Shown in pieces: positions 17,431 to 26,069 of a stretch of DNA of 64,000 nt. Origin of the DNA: an uncultured Armatimonadota bacterium (lineage in GTDB: Bacteria > Armatimonadota > Fimbriimonadia > Fimbriimonadales > Fimbriimonadaceae); assembly GCA_903927025.1 (NCBI GenBank), contig CAIYLG010000052.1, forward strand, positions 223,808 through 287,807, read 5' to 3'. A program made the translations under genes and the position numbers. Each line of letters opens with the position of its first letter. Position 1 is the first letter of the stretch. The notes below the pieces were generated by a model that worked only from the letters and a program-made list of their open reading frames with translations, ran no database searches and had not been told where the DNA came from.

Positions 17431-17659
17431 TTTGTTGTTTCCGTTGCTTTTAGTTTGTTTTGGGCCTTGTTGTTGCCCGATGACGATATGATGCCGGACA
17501 CCCCAATCGCTTCGAAATCGCTTCTTTTAGGCCCCGAAGATGCGGGCGTTCACGACGGGTAGTGTGTTGAGGCCACGATGAATTACCGGGATCCTTGGTA
17601 GCGGTGGCCGTAGGCGTTCTCTGGCTCAATCCGCGCCGAATACTCACCGCGTCAGCCGT

Positions 17660-19474
17660 CTACGGCATGAGCCGTTCAAACTCACCTAGCCACGGCGAGT
17701 ACTGTTTCCACCGATTGGTGGAGCCTCGATAGAGCGGCTGGCGGACCTGCCAGAAACTGGGCGTCAAAACCGGGCGAGAATTGTTTTCAGGGTGCAGGCA
17801 GACGGGGTCCCAGTCCACCCCGCAGAACTCGACGGCGTCCTGAATAACTGCTTCCGGATTGCCTACCAGCTCTTCATAGGAAATTGCCCGAAACTGATTG
17901 CTCGGAATCGCCTCTTCCCAGTGCTGGGAGAGCCTTGCGTACTGCTGGTAGGCAAATACGATGTCTGAACGGGTTCCAATAAACGGTGCCGTCGTTCGCA
18001 TCGGCGTCATCCAGATGGAAAGGGCGGTGTCAACGGGGTGACGCCGCATATTCAGGATTTTGCCTTTAGGAAAGGCAATGGCAAGGAGTCCAGCGAGCAT
18101 GGCATTGGCTGGGTTCTTGTCGATAATCTTTGCGAAGCCTGGCGCCGCGCTCTCTAGGAGGGCGAGATATCTGCAGCTCAGCGACGAAAACGAGTTGCGC
18201 CACTCGGATTCGTGCTCATGCCAAAACGCCTGCTCTCCGGCACCGCCGATGTTCGGGTGGCAAGAGAGGATTTGCTCCATGAGGCTGGTACCGGATCGCA
18301 TCATTCCGAGCACGAAGATTGGCACGTCGGATTTCGATCCATCGCCCTGCATTTGGCGGATTGCTTCAGCGCTGTAAATGCTTCGCTGGCCCTCAAAGTA
18401 CGCCTTGAATCGGTCGCGATCAAACTGTTTTGCTCCCGATGTCTTGAGCTTTAGCGCGTTCGCCTCGTCAAAGGACTTTAACGAGGCTTGGAACTCCCCA
18501 AGGTCTGTTTGGGATTTGCCGAGGGCATACAGGAGAAACTCTCGATCTTGGGCGCGAACGTCGCTGCACGCAAGCTGGACCTCCAGTTTCGCAAGAATGG
18601 GAAGATCCTCTCTCGAGGTCCGCTTGCAAGAAAGGTACGAGTAGTAGGTCTCGCCGAATTTAGGATCGATTTCGATGGACCGAAGAAGGATTTCCCGAGC
18701 CCGATCGAAGTGTCCCAAGTCGAGATAAGACTTTGCCTTCGCATTCAGAAGTCTGGCTGGCTTTACGGCTCCCCTCTCCGCTCGGGCCCAAATCTGCTCG
18801 GCCTCATCAAGTCGTCCCATAGCCGCGAGGGCATTTGCCGCTGTAGACAGGGCTTGGGTGTTCTTCGGGTCGAGGCGCAACGCGCGCTCAGCTTGGCTCA
18901 GCGCTTCAGAGGATCTGCCGAACCTTTGGTGAATCTCCCCCAAAAGTGCAAACCCCATTGGAATCTGCTTGCGCTGCAGCGCAGACGAAAGGTCAGCCTG
19001 GGCTTCCTTAAATCGGAGTTGCTCCAGCATGCAAGTGGCGCGTGAAAAGAGGAGATCCGGGTTCCCGGGCATGAGTTCCAATGCGATGGTGTACGCCTCA
19101 ATGGCGCCAGTGATCTGTCCCAGTTGGAAGCGACACTGGGCGAGCGGCAACAATGTCTGAACGTCTCGCGGCTTTGCCTTATCTGCTGCCTCTAGGTAGG
19201 AAATAGCAGACCCAAACATGCCTTTGTGACTCTGAAGCACCCCGGTCCAAAGCAACGCCTCGGGTTGATTCGGACTTAGATCGAGCACCTTTTGAAAGCG
19301 CTCTAGGGCAGTATCTGATCGCTTTCCCAGTACCGCCAGGTTTGCCAAATTGAGCCATGCGTCGGCATGATCTGGATGTTCCGCGACCAGGCGAAGCAGG
19401 ATATCTTCTGCCTTACCCTTCAGCCCGGAGTGCAGCGCAACCATGGCCTCCTGCATCGTTTGTTGTGCGTCCAT
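17660..19474 (-). CDS. TPR-repeat protein with C-terminal PAPS-dependent sulfotransferase domain
   Basis: Of 604 residues, about 1-330 are tetratricopeptide repeats (at least eight, for example WLNLANLAVLGKRSDTALER and SQAERALRLDPKNTQALS). From about residue 385 a sulfotransferase domain begins: FVLGMMRSGTSLMEQIL supplies the 5'-phosphosulfate loop, and MRRHPVDTALS the 3'-phosphate site. The TPR part probably recruits a protein or glycan acceptor. There is no signal peptide, so it is cytoplasmic. It follows the two halogenase genes after a 238-bp gap on the same strand and may belong to the same pathway. Similar TPR-sulfotransferases are common in several bacterial phyla and few have known acceptors. 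Confidence 0.88.
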   Translation of the reverse strand: MDAQQTMQEAMVALHSGLKGKAEDILLRLVAEHPDHADAWLNLANLAVLGKRSDTALERFQKVLDLSPNQPEALLWTGVLQSHKGMFGSAISYLEAADKAKPRDVQTLLPLAQCRFQLGQITGAIEAYTIALELMPGNPDLLFSRATCMLEQLRFKEAQADLSSALQRKQIPMGFALLGEIHQRFGRSSEALSQAERALRLDPKNTQALSTAANALAAMGRLDEAEQIWARAERGAVKPARLLNAKAKSYLDLGHFDRAREILLRSIEIDPKFGETYYSYLSCKRTSREDLPILAKLEVQLACSDVRAQDREFLLYALGKSQTDLGEFQASLKSFDEANALKLKTSGAKQFDRDRFKAYFEGQRSIYSAEAIRQMQGDGSKSDVPIFVLGMMRSGTSLMEQILSCHPNIGGAGEQAFWHEHESEWRNSFSSLSCRYLALLESAAPGFAKIIDKNPANAMLAGLLAIAFPKGKILNMRRHPVDTALSIWMTPMRTTAPFIGTRSDIVFAYQQYARLSQHWEEAIPSNQFRAISYEELVGNPEAVIQDAVEFCGVDWDPVCLHPENNSRPVLTPSFWQVRQPLYRGSTNRWKQYSPWLGEFERLMP

Positions 19475-19712
19475 GCCTGTTTGATTCTAACTGAGCCATG
19501 CCAACTGGCTCAGCAATGAAGCCCCGTTATAAATTTGCCGGGGCCAAATCGCATCTAAATTGAGGTTTAGCCGGGCAATCTCGTGGTCGGGACGGCGTGA
19601 TAGAACGTGTGGGAACCTACGACAACGGAGTTGAAACCCGTTTCTAGAGGCGGACTAAACTTCCGCGCGCCCACCGCTCTTGCTCGATCGCAAAACCTCA
19701 AACTAGATTGCA

Positions 19713-21572
19713 TCAGACCATAGCCGCCATTGCCTCTTTGAGTGCTTTGTTATTCTCTCGCTCCATTTCTGCAACTTGATCTGGCGTAAACACGATCGAC
19801 CCTCCGGCCTGCGGATTTACGTTGATCATTCCTCGCCTGTCATCCCACCAACCGTAGTAGAAGATCGTCGGCGTGGCCACGATCTTCAGTTGAGGCAGGC
19901 TTGCATCAAAGCGGCCAATCACCCAGTGTTCAGACAGCATTGCCTCCAGCGTTTCGCATCCGATCCAGAAGCAGGCATCGTACTGGGTGACTACACCATG
20001 CTTCTTAAATTCAAAAACAAACCGCTCGAGAACCAGCTGCAGTTCCGATTCGCGCTTCAGCGCCTCAACCATCGCGCCATAGGCAAGGTGCAGAGGCAGA
20101 ATTGCTGCTTCCCGCTTCAAGCACTTGATCGGTTTGATCTTGCCATTGGAGTGTGATCCGACCATCACTTCGGCCGTGTTGGTTGAGTCTAATTCGAAGA
20201 CGTTGTTCTGCTCGATGCCCCACTTTGTGTGATAGCCGGCCATCTGGTCGATGTTATAGCGCAGTGAAGAGATGCGGCAGTGAGCATTGGATGCCGCCCC
20301 TAGGTCATCGTGGGCAAAGCCACCCGTTCCCAGCCATTGGAAGGCCGATTCCGCATCCAGAACCAAACCTGACTTCCTGGCAATCTCGGAGCAGTACTCC
20401 TTGAGGTCGGTAAAGCAGGCATTGGCGGAGTACCAGTAGTCGGCAAACGCCATGTGGTTGTGGATTTGGGCTCGCTGTGTCGCTTCATAGTCGGCCCGAA
20501 GCCAAGCCTCGTCTAAGTTGCCCCGCTCCATTTCAAGTATCGTGTCGGCAACCCGAACGGCTCCGCCCTGGGCTAGGGTGAGTCCCGCTGAAAGGATAGG
20601 GTCGGCAAAACCGGCCGCGTCCCCGGCCAAGAACCAGTTTTCGCCAACGATTCGGTCTGAGATGAAGTTCCAGTCGTTAGTGGTCTGAAGGATATCTTCC
20701 CGTGCCGCGTTCTTGAGCAGTGCCTGAATTTCAGGCTCTTCTTCTAGGGCACGCAGATAGAGTTCTTCCGGACGGCATCCAGACTGTTTCAGGTAATCAG
20801 CCGGTGTCACCAGTCCTATGGAAGTTCGGGTTGGCCCAAGAGGGATAAACCAAATCCAGCCCCAACCAAGGCTCAGCACCCGAATACGGGTGCCTCCAAT
20901 TCCAATGTGTTCCGCCCATTCTGCGTTTTGCCAGTAATCCCATATCGCGATGTTGCGAAGCGTTGTTGGCGAGTTGACCCCAACTCCAACCGCACGTCTC
21001 AGAAGTCCACCGCTGCCAGAGGCGTCTACGTAGTACCGTGCCTGGACGGAATCCGCTCCTGCTAACTCAGTTGCTCCAAGTTCGCCACCAGCAACTACCG
21101 AGAACCCGAGGACTTGATCCCCTTCCGTCAGCACCTGCTGGACCTTTACGTCTTGGTAAACCTTGGCACCCATCTCCTCCGCGTGGTCGAGAAGAATCTT
21201 GTCGTAGATGCTGCGGTCCACCTGAAACGCTGTCTGGGTTCGCTGGCCTTGGAAAGTGCCTGGACGTGGAGCATCCTTGAAGTCGCCACCGGCAATGAAG
21301 TCGAAATGCCACAGGTTGGAAGTGTTTCCCCAGCGGTAAGTTGCACCCACCTTGATCGCAAAGCCGGCTGCTTCCATCTTGTCCCAGACCCCGATGTCGT
21401 GCAGAACCCGAGTTACCCGGGGCAATAGACTCTCCCCAACATGGTCTCGTGGGAAGATCTCCCTCTCAAAGATTCCAACTTTGAGTTCTGGGGCGTACTT
21501 TTTGAGCACGCAGGCTGTCGTTGCCCCCGCGGGGCCTCCGCCGATGATTGCGACATCGAAATCTAGCTTCAT
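19713..21572 (-). CDS. Flavin-dependent halogenase-like protein (first paralogue)
   Basis: This 619-residue FAD enzyme starts with the Rossmann motif DVAIIGGGPAGATTA (GxGxxG). It carries FPRDHVGESLLP, K74 in FAIKVGATYRWG (the position of the catalytic Lys that forms the chloramine/hypohalous adduct), the halogenase signature WIWFIP at 239-244, and GDAAGFADPILSAGL for the flavin. These features place it with the phenol/pyrrole-type halogenases (CmlS/PltA branch) rather than ordinary monooxygenases. The C-terminal 200 residues are less conserved. It needs FADH2 from a flavin reductase, which is not encoded nearby. It is 13 bp downstream of its paralogue, clearly co-transcribed. The substrate is unknown. 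Confidence 0.85.
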   Translation of the reverse strand: MKLDFDVAIIGGGPAGATTACVLKKYAPELKVGIFEREIFPRDHVGESLLPRVTRVLHDIGVWDKMEAAGFAIKVGATYRWGNTSNLWHFDFIAGGDFKDAPRPGTFQGQRTQTAFQVDRSIYDKILLDHAEEMGAKVYQDVKVQQVLTEGDQVLGFSVVAGGELGATELAGADSVQARYYVDASGSGGLLRRAVGVGVNSPTTLRNIAIWDYWQNAEWAEHIGIGGTRIRVLSLGWGWIWFIPLGPTRTSIGLVTPADYLKQSGCRPEELYLRALEEEPEIQALLKNAAREDILQTTNDWNFISDRIVGENWFLAGDAAGFADPILSAGLTLAQGGAVRVADTILEMERGNLDEAWLRADYEATQRAQIHNHMAFADYWYSANACFTDLKEYCSEIARKSGLVLDAESAFQWLGTGGFAHDDLGAASNAHCRISSLRYNIDQMAGYHTKWGIEQNNVFELDSTNTAEVMVGSHSNGKIKPIKCLKREAAILPLHLAYGAMVEALKRESELQLVLERFVFEFKKHGVVTQYDACFWIGCETLEAMLSEHWVIGRFDASLPQLKIVATPTIFYYGWWDDRRGMINVNPQAGGSIVFTPDQVAEMERENNKALKEAMAAMV

Positions 21573-21585
21573 TTACGTACCTAAC

Positions 21586-23322
21586 TTAATTTTCGAGATG
21601 GGGCGACCGCTGAGACTGAGGTAGCTCAAGGTCGCGATTGACCTGGAAATTCACGTTTGCACCCTCCACTCGGTCGGGCAGGACATCCCCCTTATAGGTT
21701 TTGCACTCCACCCAGCCATCTCGAATCAGAGACTCGAGCGATTCCAGCAGTCCGTCGATGACCGCCTGGCTGAACGCCGCTCCCCGTACCTGGAAGCTGT
21801 GCTCGATGTACCCCATCGAGTCGGCAAACCTTGGCGAGGCTTTGAGACCCTCCACCATCCATGCACGCAGGCCATGAAGCGGCAGAATCTTTCCATTGCG
21901 CTCGTATCCTGGAACTCCGGTGACTCGGCCATTTTCGTAATGGGCGAGGTCGACCTTTTTTGCACCATCAAGGTTCAGGACGAAGCCGTTGTAGCCGCCA
22001 AATGCGGTAGTTGGAGCTTCGGCCGATAGGCGACTACCAATCTGATGAAGGCTCGAAATACTGTACGCGGCAAAAGACGCCCCGCCAAGATCATCGTCTA
22101 CAAATCCGCCGGTTCCGAGCCACTGAAATGCCTTATCCGCGCTCAGCTCCAGCCCGGCATCCTTTGCCAGCGTCCTGGTGAACTCCTTCAAGTCACTGAA
22201 GTGGGCATTCGCCGTGTACCAGTAGTCGGCAAATCGAATGTGCTGCATGATGCGACGATGGTTGCGAGACTCGTACTCCGATTTCAGCCACTTGGCATCT
22301 CCACCACGATCGATCTCCATCAGGGTGAACGCAGCCTCGCGGGCTGACGCATGAGTGAGGGTCATTCCTGCGGCAAGAATGGGGTCGGCGAATCCGGCGG
22401 ATTCACCCACCAGCATCCAGTTCTCACCGGTGAGGCGTTCCGCAACGAAAGACCAGTCTTTGGTTGATTCGAACTTTTCCTCGCGCTCGGCGCCAGAGAG
22501 CAGTCCGGAAATTCGGCGGTCATCCTTTATTGCCTGAAGATAAATCTCCTCTGGCTTTAGCCCTGTGCTCTTGTAATGCTCAGCAGGACAAATGAATCCT
22601 ACCGAGGTGCGGGTTGGGCTGATGGGAATAAACCAAATCCACCCGTAGCCAAGCGACATGACTTGGACGCGAGTGCCTCCGGTGCCAATGGTCACCGCCC
22701 AATGGGCGTCCGTCCAGTAATCCCAGAAAGCTACGTTCTTCAGATTCGTTGGCTCAGTTGTCTGCACGCCCATGTTCCTGCGAAGCAGGCCAACATGACC
22801 GGACGCATCTACGAACTGCTTGGCAGATATAAGGTCGCCTTGATCAGTTTCGAGGGTCGTGATGTGGTCACCCTCTTTCGAAACCGCGCGTATTCCTGTT
22901 GCTTCGAACACTTCGACTCCGAGGCTTCGGGCGTGGTCAAGCAAGATCTGGTCGTAGACCGACCTGTCCACTTGGAGCGCGGTCTGCATCCGCTGCCCGG
23001 CGTAATGTCCCGGACGCGGCTCGTTTCGAAACTCTCCGTTTGGGACGAAGTGGAAGTCCCAAAGGTCTTTGGTGTTACCCCATCGATAAGTGGCGCCTAT
23101 CTTGATCGGGAAGTTGGCGGCCTCGATCTTTTCCCAGGCACCCAGCTCATGCAGGATTTTGCCAATGGCGGGAAGTTGGCTCTCACCAACATGGTCGCGG
23201 GGGAAGGTTTCTCTTTCGAAGATGGCAACGGACATCTTCGGTCGATACTTCTTGATAAAGGCAGCGCAAGTGGAGCCGCCTGGACCCCCGCCAACTATGG
23301 CGACGTCAAACGTCTTTGTCAT
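21586..23322 (-). CDS. Flavin-dependent halogenase-like protein (second paralogue)
   Basis: This protein of 578 residues is similar along its length to the downstream gene: DVAIVGGGPGGSTCA, FPRDHVGESQLP, the catalytic-type Lys in FPIKIGATYRWG, the signature WIWFIP and GESAGFADPILAAGM. The usual Asp of the GD flavin motif is Glu here, and the C-terminus diverges. The ATG at 23322 is preferred over a TTG two codons upstream. It begins 11 bp after the lipoprotein stop. Tandem copies suggest two halogenations or a heteromeric pair. A non-halogenating geranylgeranyl-reductase-like oxidoreductase is the main alternative, but the W-x-W-x-I-P motif argues against that. Confidence 0.83.
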   Translation of the reverse strand: MTKTFDVAIVGGGPGGSTCAAFIKKYRPKMSVAIFERETFPRDHVGESQLPAIGKILHELGAWEKIEAANFPIKIGATYRWGNTKDLWDFHFVPNGEFRNEPRPGHYAGQRMQTALQVDRSVYDQILLDHARSLGVEVFEATGIRAVSKEGDHITTLETDQGDLISAKQFVDASGHVGLLRRNMGVQTTEPTNLKNVAFWDYWTDAHWAVTIGTGGTRVQVMSLGYGWIWFIPISPTRTSVGFICPAEHYKSTGLKPEEIYLQAIKDDRRISGLLSGAEREEKFESTKDWSFVAERLTGENWMLVGESAGFADPILAAGMTLTHASAREAAFTLMEIDRGGDAKWLKSEYESRNHRRIMQHIRFADYWYTANAHFSDLKEFTRTLAKDAGLELSADKAFQWLGTGGFVDDDLGGASFAAYSISSLHQIGSRLSAEAPTTAFGGYNGFVLNLDGAKKVDLAHYENGRVTGVPGYERNGKILPLHGLRAWMVEGLKASPRFADSMGYIEHSFQVRGAAFSQAVIDGLLESLESLIRDGWVECKTYKGDVLPDRVEGANVNFQVNRDLELPQSQRSPHLEN

Positions 23323-23333
23323 AGCCAATTGGC

Positions 23334-23645
23334 TTACTTGCCCGGAGGTGGGGCAGCCGTACCTGCCTTTCTGGACATTGCCGCAAAGAGGCCGTCAATA
23401 TTGACTCCTCCCTGGACTTCGGAGTAAAGGCTCTTCAGCTTGGCCCTATCCTCTGCCGACAGTTTCTTGGCGTCGCCGCCAACTTTGTCAAATATCGCGC
23501 GGGCTTCCTTGTTGCGCTCGACGTCAGACTTTGGGGTTTCCATTGCCTTCTTCGTCTCCGCTTCCTGGTTGCCGCAGCCTGCAATGAATCCGCCAGCGAT
23601 AGGGAGCGCGGCGAGCAGCAGGATCAGATTTCGAAAGTTCTTCAT
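23334..23645 (-). CDS. Small lipoprotein of unknown function
   Basis: The start chosen is ATG 23645; the frame continues upstream but there overlaps the pilin gene. The 103-residue product has a lipoprotein signal with lipobox IAGC (LILLLAALPIAGGFIAGC). A highly charged helical region follows (ETKKAMETPKSDVERNKEAR, then LSAEDRAKLKSLYSEV) and a Pro-rich tail. It is placed between the pseudopilin and halogenase genes in one transcript. It is not recognised beyond the lipobox. Confidence 0.75.
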   Translation of the reverse strand: MKNFRNLILLLAALPIAGGFIAGCGNQEAETKKAMETPKSDVERNKEARAIFDKVGGDAKKLSAEDRAKLKSLYSEVQGGVNIDGLFAAMSRKAGTAAPPPGK

Positions 23646-23670
23646 TGAATAGGTTCGGTTAAAGCTTCGG

Positions 23671-23698
23671 GTGGGTGCCCCGCTGCCGGAGCACCCAC
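23671..23698 (-). terminator. Hairpin directly after the pseudopilin gene
   Basis: GTGGGTGC and GCACCCAC form a perfect 8-bp stem 8 nt after the pilin stop on the minus transcript, with a GC-rich loop and no U-tract. It is more likely an mRNA-stabilising or partial-termination stem, allowing more pilin than downstream enzyme, than a full terminator. Confidence 0.5.
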
Positions 23699-23706
23699 AA
23701 GTGGAT

Positions 23707-24597
23707 TTATTCGCCGTCTTGGCGAGCTTCGTTGCACCAGCTGTCCATCCAGGTGATCTGAGCGCCGCCCAGGTAGCCACCGTTCAGGAGGTTTGGTGTA
23801 TAGCCCCAAGTGTTCAACTGGCTTGGGTCGCTGTTGCAGAATCCGCCGAGAGGCAAGATGCCTGCGTGACCATCGTAGTAGCTGATCAGCGAAGCGTGAC
23901 CCTTTGGACCCTTGGTCTTCAGTCCACCAAAGTTTGGCTGGGCAGAAGTCCAGGTGATCGGAATTGCGCCACCAGCAGACTCGTTGTTGTACTGACCTGT
24001 ACAACCGTTGTTTGCATCGTTGGTGCTTCCCGTGCAGAGCGGGAGATAAGGTCCGCTGTCCACGTAAGGATCTCCGGTCTCAAACGTCTGCATGATTTTT
24101 GCAGACTCTGGGACCTGGCTTTCGTTGACGCCTGGGCCGCCCCAGTTGCCGGTCAACCAGAAGTTGTTGACCATTGCATAGCCACGAGTGAATCGGGGCA
24201 CGCCAACGGGCAGGTCTTCCGTAGCGCCGTTAAGAATCTGCGAGTAGCCGAAATTCGACGTATCGTCAGCGTACTTAGAAGCTGGGTTGATCGGATCCGT
24301 GAAAACGCCAGCGTTCTTCACGTAAGGGAAATCGACTGCCTTCCATGACAGGTAGTAGGTACCGCCACCGTCAGTTACTGGAATTCGTCGGTTGGGAGAG
24401 GTGCCGTCATAGTCGTTTGCATACATGTGCAGAGACAAACCAATCTGCTTCATGTTGCTGACGCCCACCGTCTGCTTGGCAGCCTTCTTGGCTTGAGCAA
24501 ACACTGGGAACAGGATGGCGGCGAGAATCGCGATGATGGCGATAACGACGAGAAGCTCAATGAGCGTAAATGCTTTCTTGCGAATAGAACGATTCAA
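23707..24597 (-). CDS. DUF1559-type pseudopilin with H-X9-DG-like motif
   Basis: This 296-residue protein begins with a type III prepilin signal ([20 protein letters not shown], keeping Glu5) followed by [16 protein letters not shown], the form typical of Armatimonadota and Planctomycetota. The C-terminal half has the processing-associated phrase [13 protein letters not shown]. Such proteins are thought to form pseudopili or surface structures. The start is TTG, preceded by GAGGTG at 7 nt. It lies 53 bp after lacI and before the lipoprotein and halogenase genes. Whether it takes part in the same process as the enzymes is unknown. Confidence 0.9.
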   Translation of the reverse strand: MNRSIRKKAFTLIELLVVIAIIAILAAILFPVFAQAKKAAKQTVGVSNMKQIGLSLHMYANDYDGTSPNRRIPVTDGGGTYYLSWKAVDFPYVKNAGVFTDPINPASKYADDTSNFGYSQILNGATEDLPVGVPRFTRGYAMVNNFWLTGNWGGPGVNESQVPESAKIMQTFETGDPYVDSGPYLPLCTGSTNDANNGCTGQYNNESAGGAIPITWTSAQPNFGGLKTKGPKGHASLISYYDGHAGILPLGGFCNSDPSQLNTWGYTPNLLNGGYLGGAQITWMDSWCNEARQDGE

Positions 24598-24650
24598 ATG
24601 ATTTCACCTCTTTGTGAGTGAGAAACAAGGCTAATGAAGAACAAACATCC

Positions 24651-25679
24651 TCATTTGAGTGGGGCGTAAGGCGAGGTCGAACCTCGGACGTCGAGTTTGG
24701 GAGAGAACACTATTTGTCTGGGACCGCTCAGGGGTTCGCCCTTTACGACTTCGACTAGCAATTGCGTCGCCCGTCGAGCCATCTCCACGATTGGCTGACT
24801 GACACTGGTTAGAGCCGGCGAAATTCTCTCGCAGGCGGCGGAACTGTCAAACCCAACGACGGAAACGTCGTCAGGAACTTGAAGCCCCATTTCAGAAAGC
24901 TGTTTGATGCGTGCAAATGCATCATCATCGGACCAGCTGAAGATGGCAGTAGGACGATCAGGGCGATTCATCAGTTCCCTGAACGCCTGCGGAGCCTCCG
25001 CGAAGTCGCCCAGAACAAAATCCTGATTGGCCTTGATGCCGGCAGATTCGAGCGCGTTTAGGTATCCGCTGTAGCGATCGTTTGAGGAAACAGAGTTGAT
25101 GGAACCTCGGATCATCGCGATGCGGCGGTGGCCAAGATCTATCAGATGCTTGGTGGCCAGCTTGCCGCCCATGAAGTTGTCCAAGTCGACAAAGGGAAGC
25201 GATGGATCTTCGGACCGGCTAAAGAAGAGGACGACGGGGAACTTTCGAGCAATGAGCAGCTCCATCATCTCGTCGTGCTCGTCGCGAAGCACCAGCGCAC
25301 CGTCCACACGGCCATCGGTCAGGGCATCCGCTTCCGCAAGGAGGTCGGAAGCGCTTTTTGTGTGGAGCATCAGATCGACGCCCGCTTCGACGCATCCGTC
25401 GCAAACGCCTCTCATTGCATCGGCGATGAACGATGACGAAGAGCGGAAATAGTCTGCGTACTGGAAGACAACAGCGATGGTGTCTGTCCGCTTTTGCAAA
25501 AGCATTCGGGCTAAGGCATTGGGTCGATAGTCCAGCTCACGAGCCGCCGCCATGACACGTTCTGATGTCTGTGGACTGATTCGAGCCTGGGTTGCTCGGC
25601 CATTGAGAACGTAGCTGACCGTGACCTTACCAACACCCGCAAGTCTCGCGACATCATCAAGCGTGTTTCGCTGTCTCAA
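24651..25679 (-). CDS. LacI-family transcriptional regulator
   Basis: This protein of about 342 residues has the LacI helix-turn-helix (NTLDDVARLAGVGKVTVSYVLNG), the hinge helix (YRPNALARMLLQ) and a periplasmic-binding-protein-like effector domain (IFSWSDDDAFARI, PDDVSVVGFD, LTSVSQP). The start is uncertain. TTG 25679 has GGAG at about 10 nt, while the longer TTG at 25703 has no ribosome site. Its promoter contains a palindrome identical in plan to one at the glucanase operon, so it probably represses itself and the sugar genes, with a sugar or sugar-phosphate inducer. It may be co-transcribed with the pilin gene 53 bp downstream. Confidence 0.92.
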   Translation of the reverse strand: MRQRNTLDDVARLAGVGKVTVSYVLNGRATQARISPQTSERVMAAARELDYRPNALARMLLQKRTDTIAVVFQYADYFRSSSSFIADAMRGVCDGCVEAGVDLMLHTKSASDLLAEADALTDGRVDGALVLRDEHDEMMELLIARKFPVVLFFSRSEDPSLPFVDLDNFMGGKLATKHLIDLGHRRIAMIRGSINSVSSNDRYSGYLNALESAGIKANQDFVLGDFAEAPQAFRELMNRPDRPTAIFSWSDDDAFARIKQLSEMGLQVPDDVSVVGFDSSAACERISPALTSVSQPIVEMARRATQLLVEVVKGEPLSGPRQIVFSPKLDVRGSTSPYAPLK

Positions 25680-25754
25680 ATCTCGGTCTCCGTGTGAGGA
25701 CAAATTGGACTTAGGGAAGATTGCACCCTACAATTCTGCAGTACGGAGAATCTG

Positions 25755-25768
25755 CACAATGCGTTCAG
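25755..25768. promoter_or_regulatory. Second, weaker operator-like site in the lacI leader
   Basis: CACAATGCGTTCAG matches the lacI-promoter operator at 12 of 14 positions, keeping one half-site intact (ATGCGTTCAGCA). It lies about 76 bp before the preferred lacI start and about 145 bp from the main site, a distance compatible with looping. It is weaker evidence than the other sites. Confidence 0.4.
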
Positions 25769-25906
25769 CAACTCACTGCACCTTTGCGAAAGAAGAGGTG
25801 CATCTTGGGGGCCTAGGCTGACTTTGCCTATCGTTGTGAGGCTGGAAAGCATCATTGCTCGCTCAAAAACCAGAGAGCCGACATATCAGCCCAACGGAGT
25901 GAACGA

Positions 25907-25935
25907 ATTCTACTGAATGCGTTCAGCAATGTCAA
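25907..25935 (-). promoter_or_regulatory. Strong sigma-70-like promoter of lacI
   Basis: On the minus strand consensus TTGACA (25935-25930) is followed by a spacer of exactly 17 bp and TAGAAT (25912-25907). The mRNA leader before lacI would be about 200 nt and holds no convincing ORF. Confidence 0.75.
25913..25926. promoter_or_regulatory. LacI-type operator CTGAATGCGTTCAG in the promoter spacer
   Basis: The 14-bp near-palindrome fills the spacer between the -35 and -10 boxes of the lacI promoter, an ideal position for autorepression. It differs from the perfect palindrome at 14139-14152 by one base. Confidence 0.7.
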
Positions 25936-26069
25936 GCTGGAGCTTTTTCAGGTGGGATTTCCAGCAATATCGCTAGGGATTGGCCGCCTCCGCCTGCCCA
26001 TGGTGGCCCCAGTCAAGAACCGGAACGTCGCCTTGCAGTCACTGCCCAAATCCACCCATACTTACCCCT

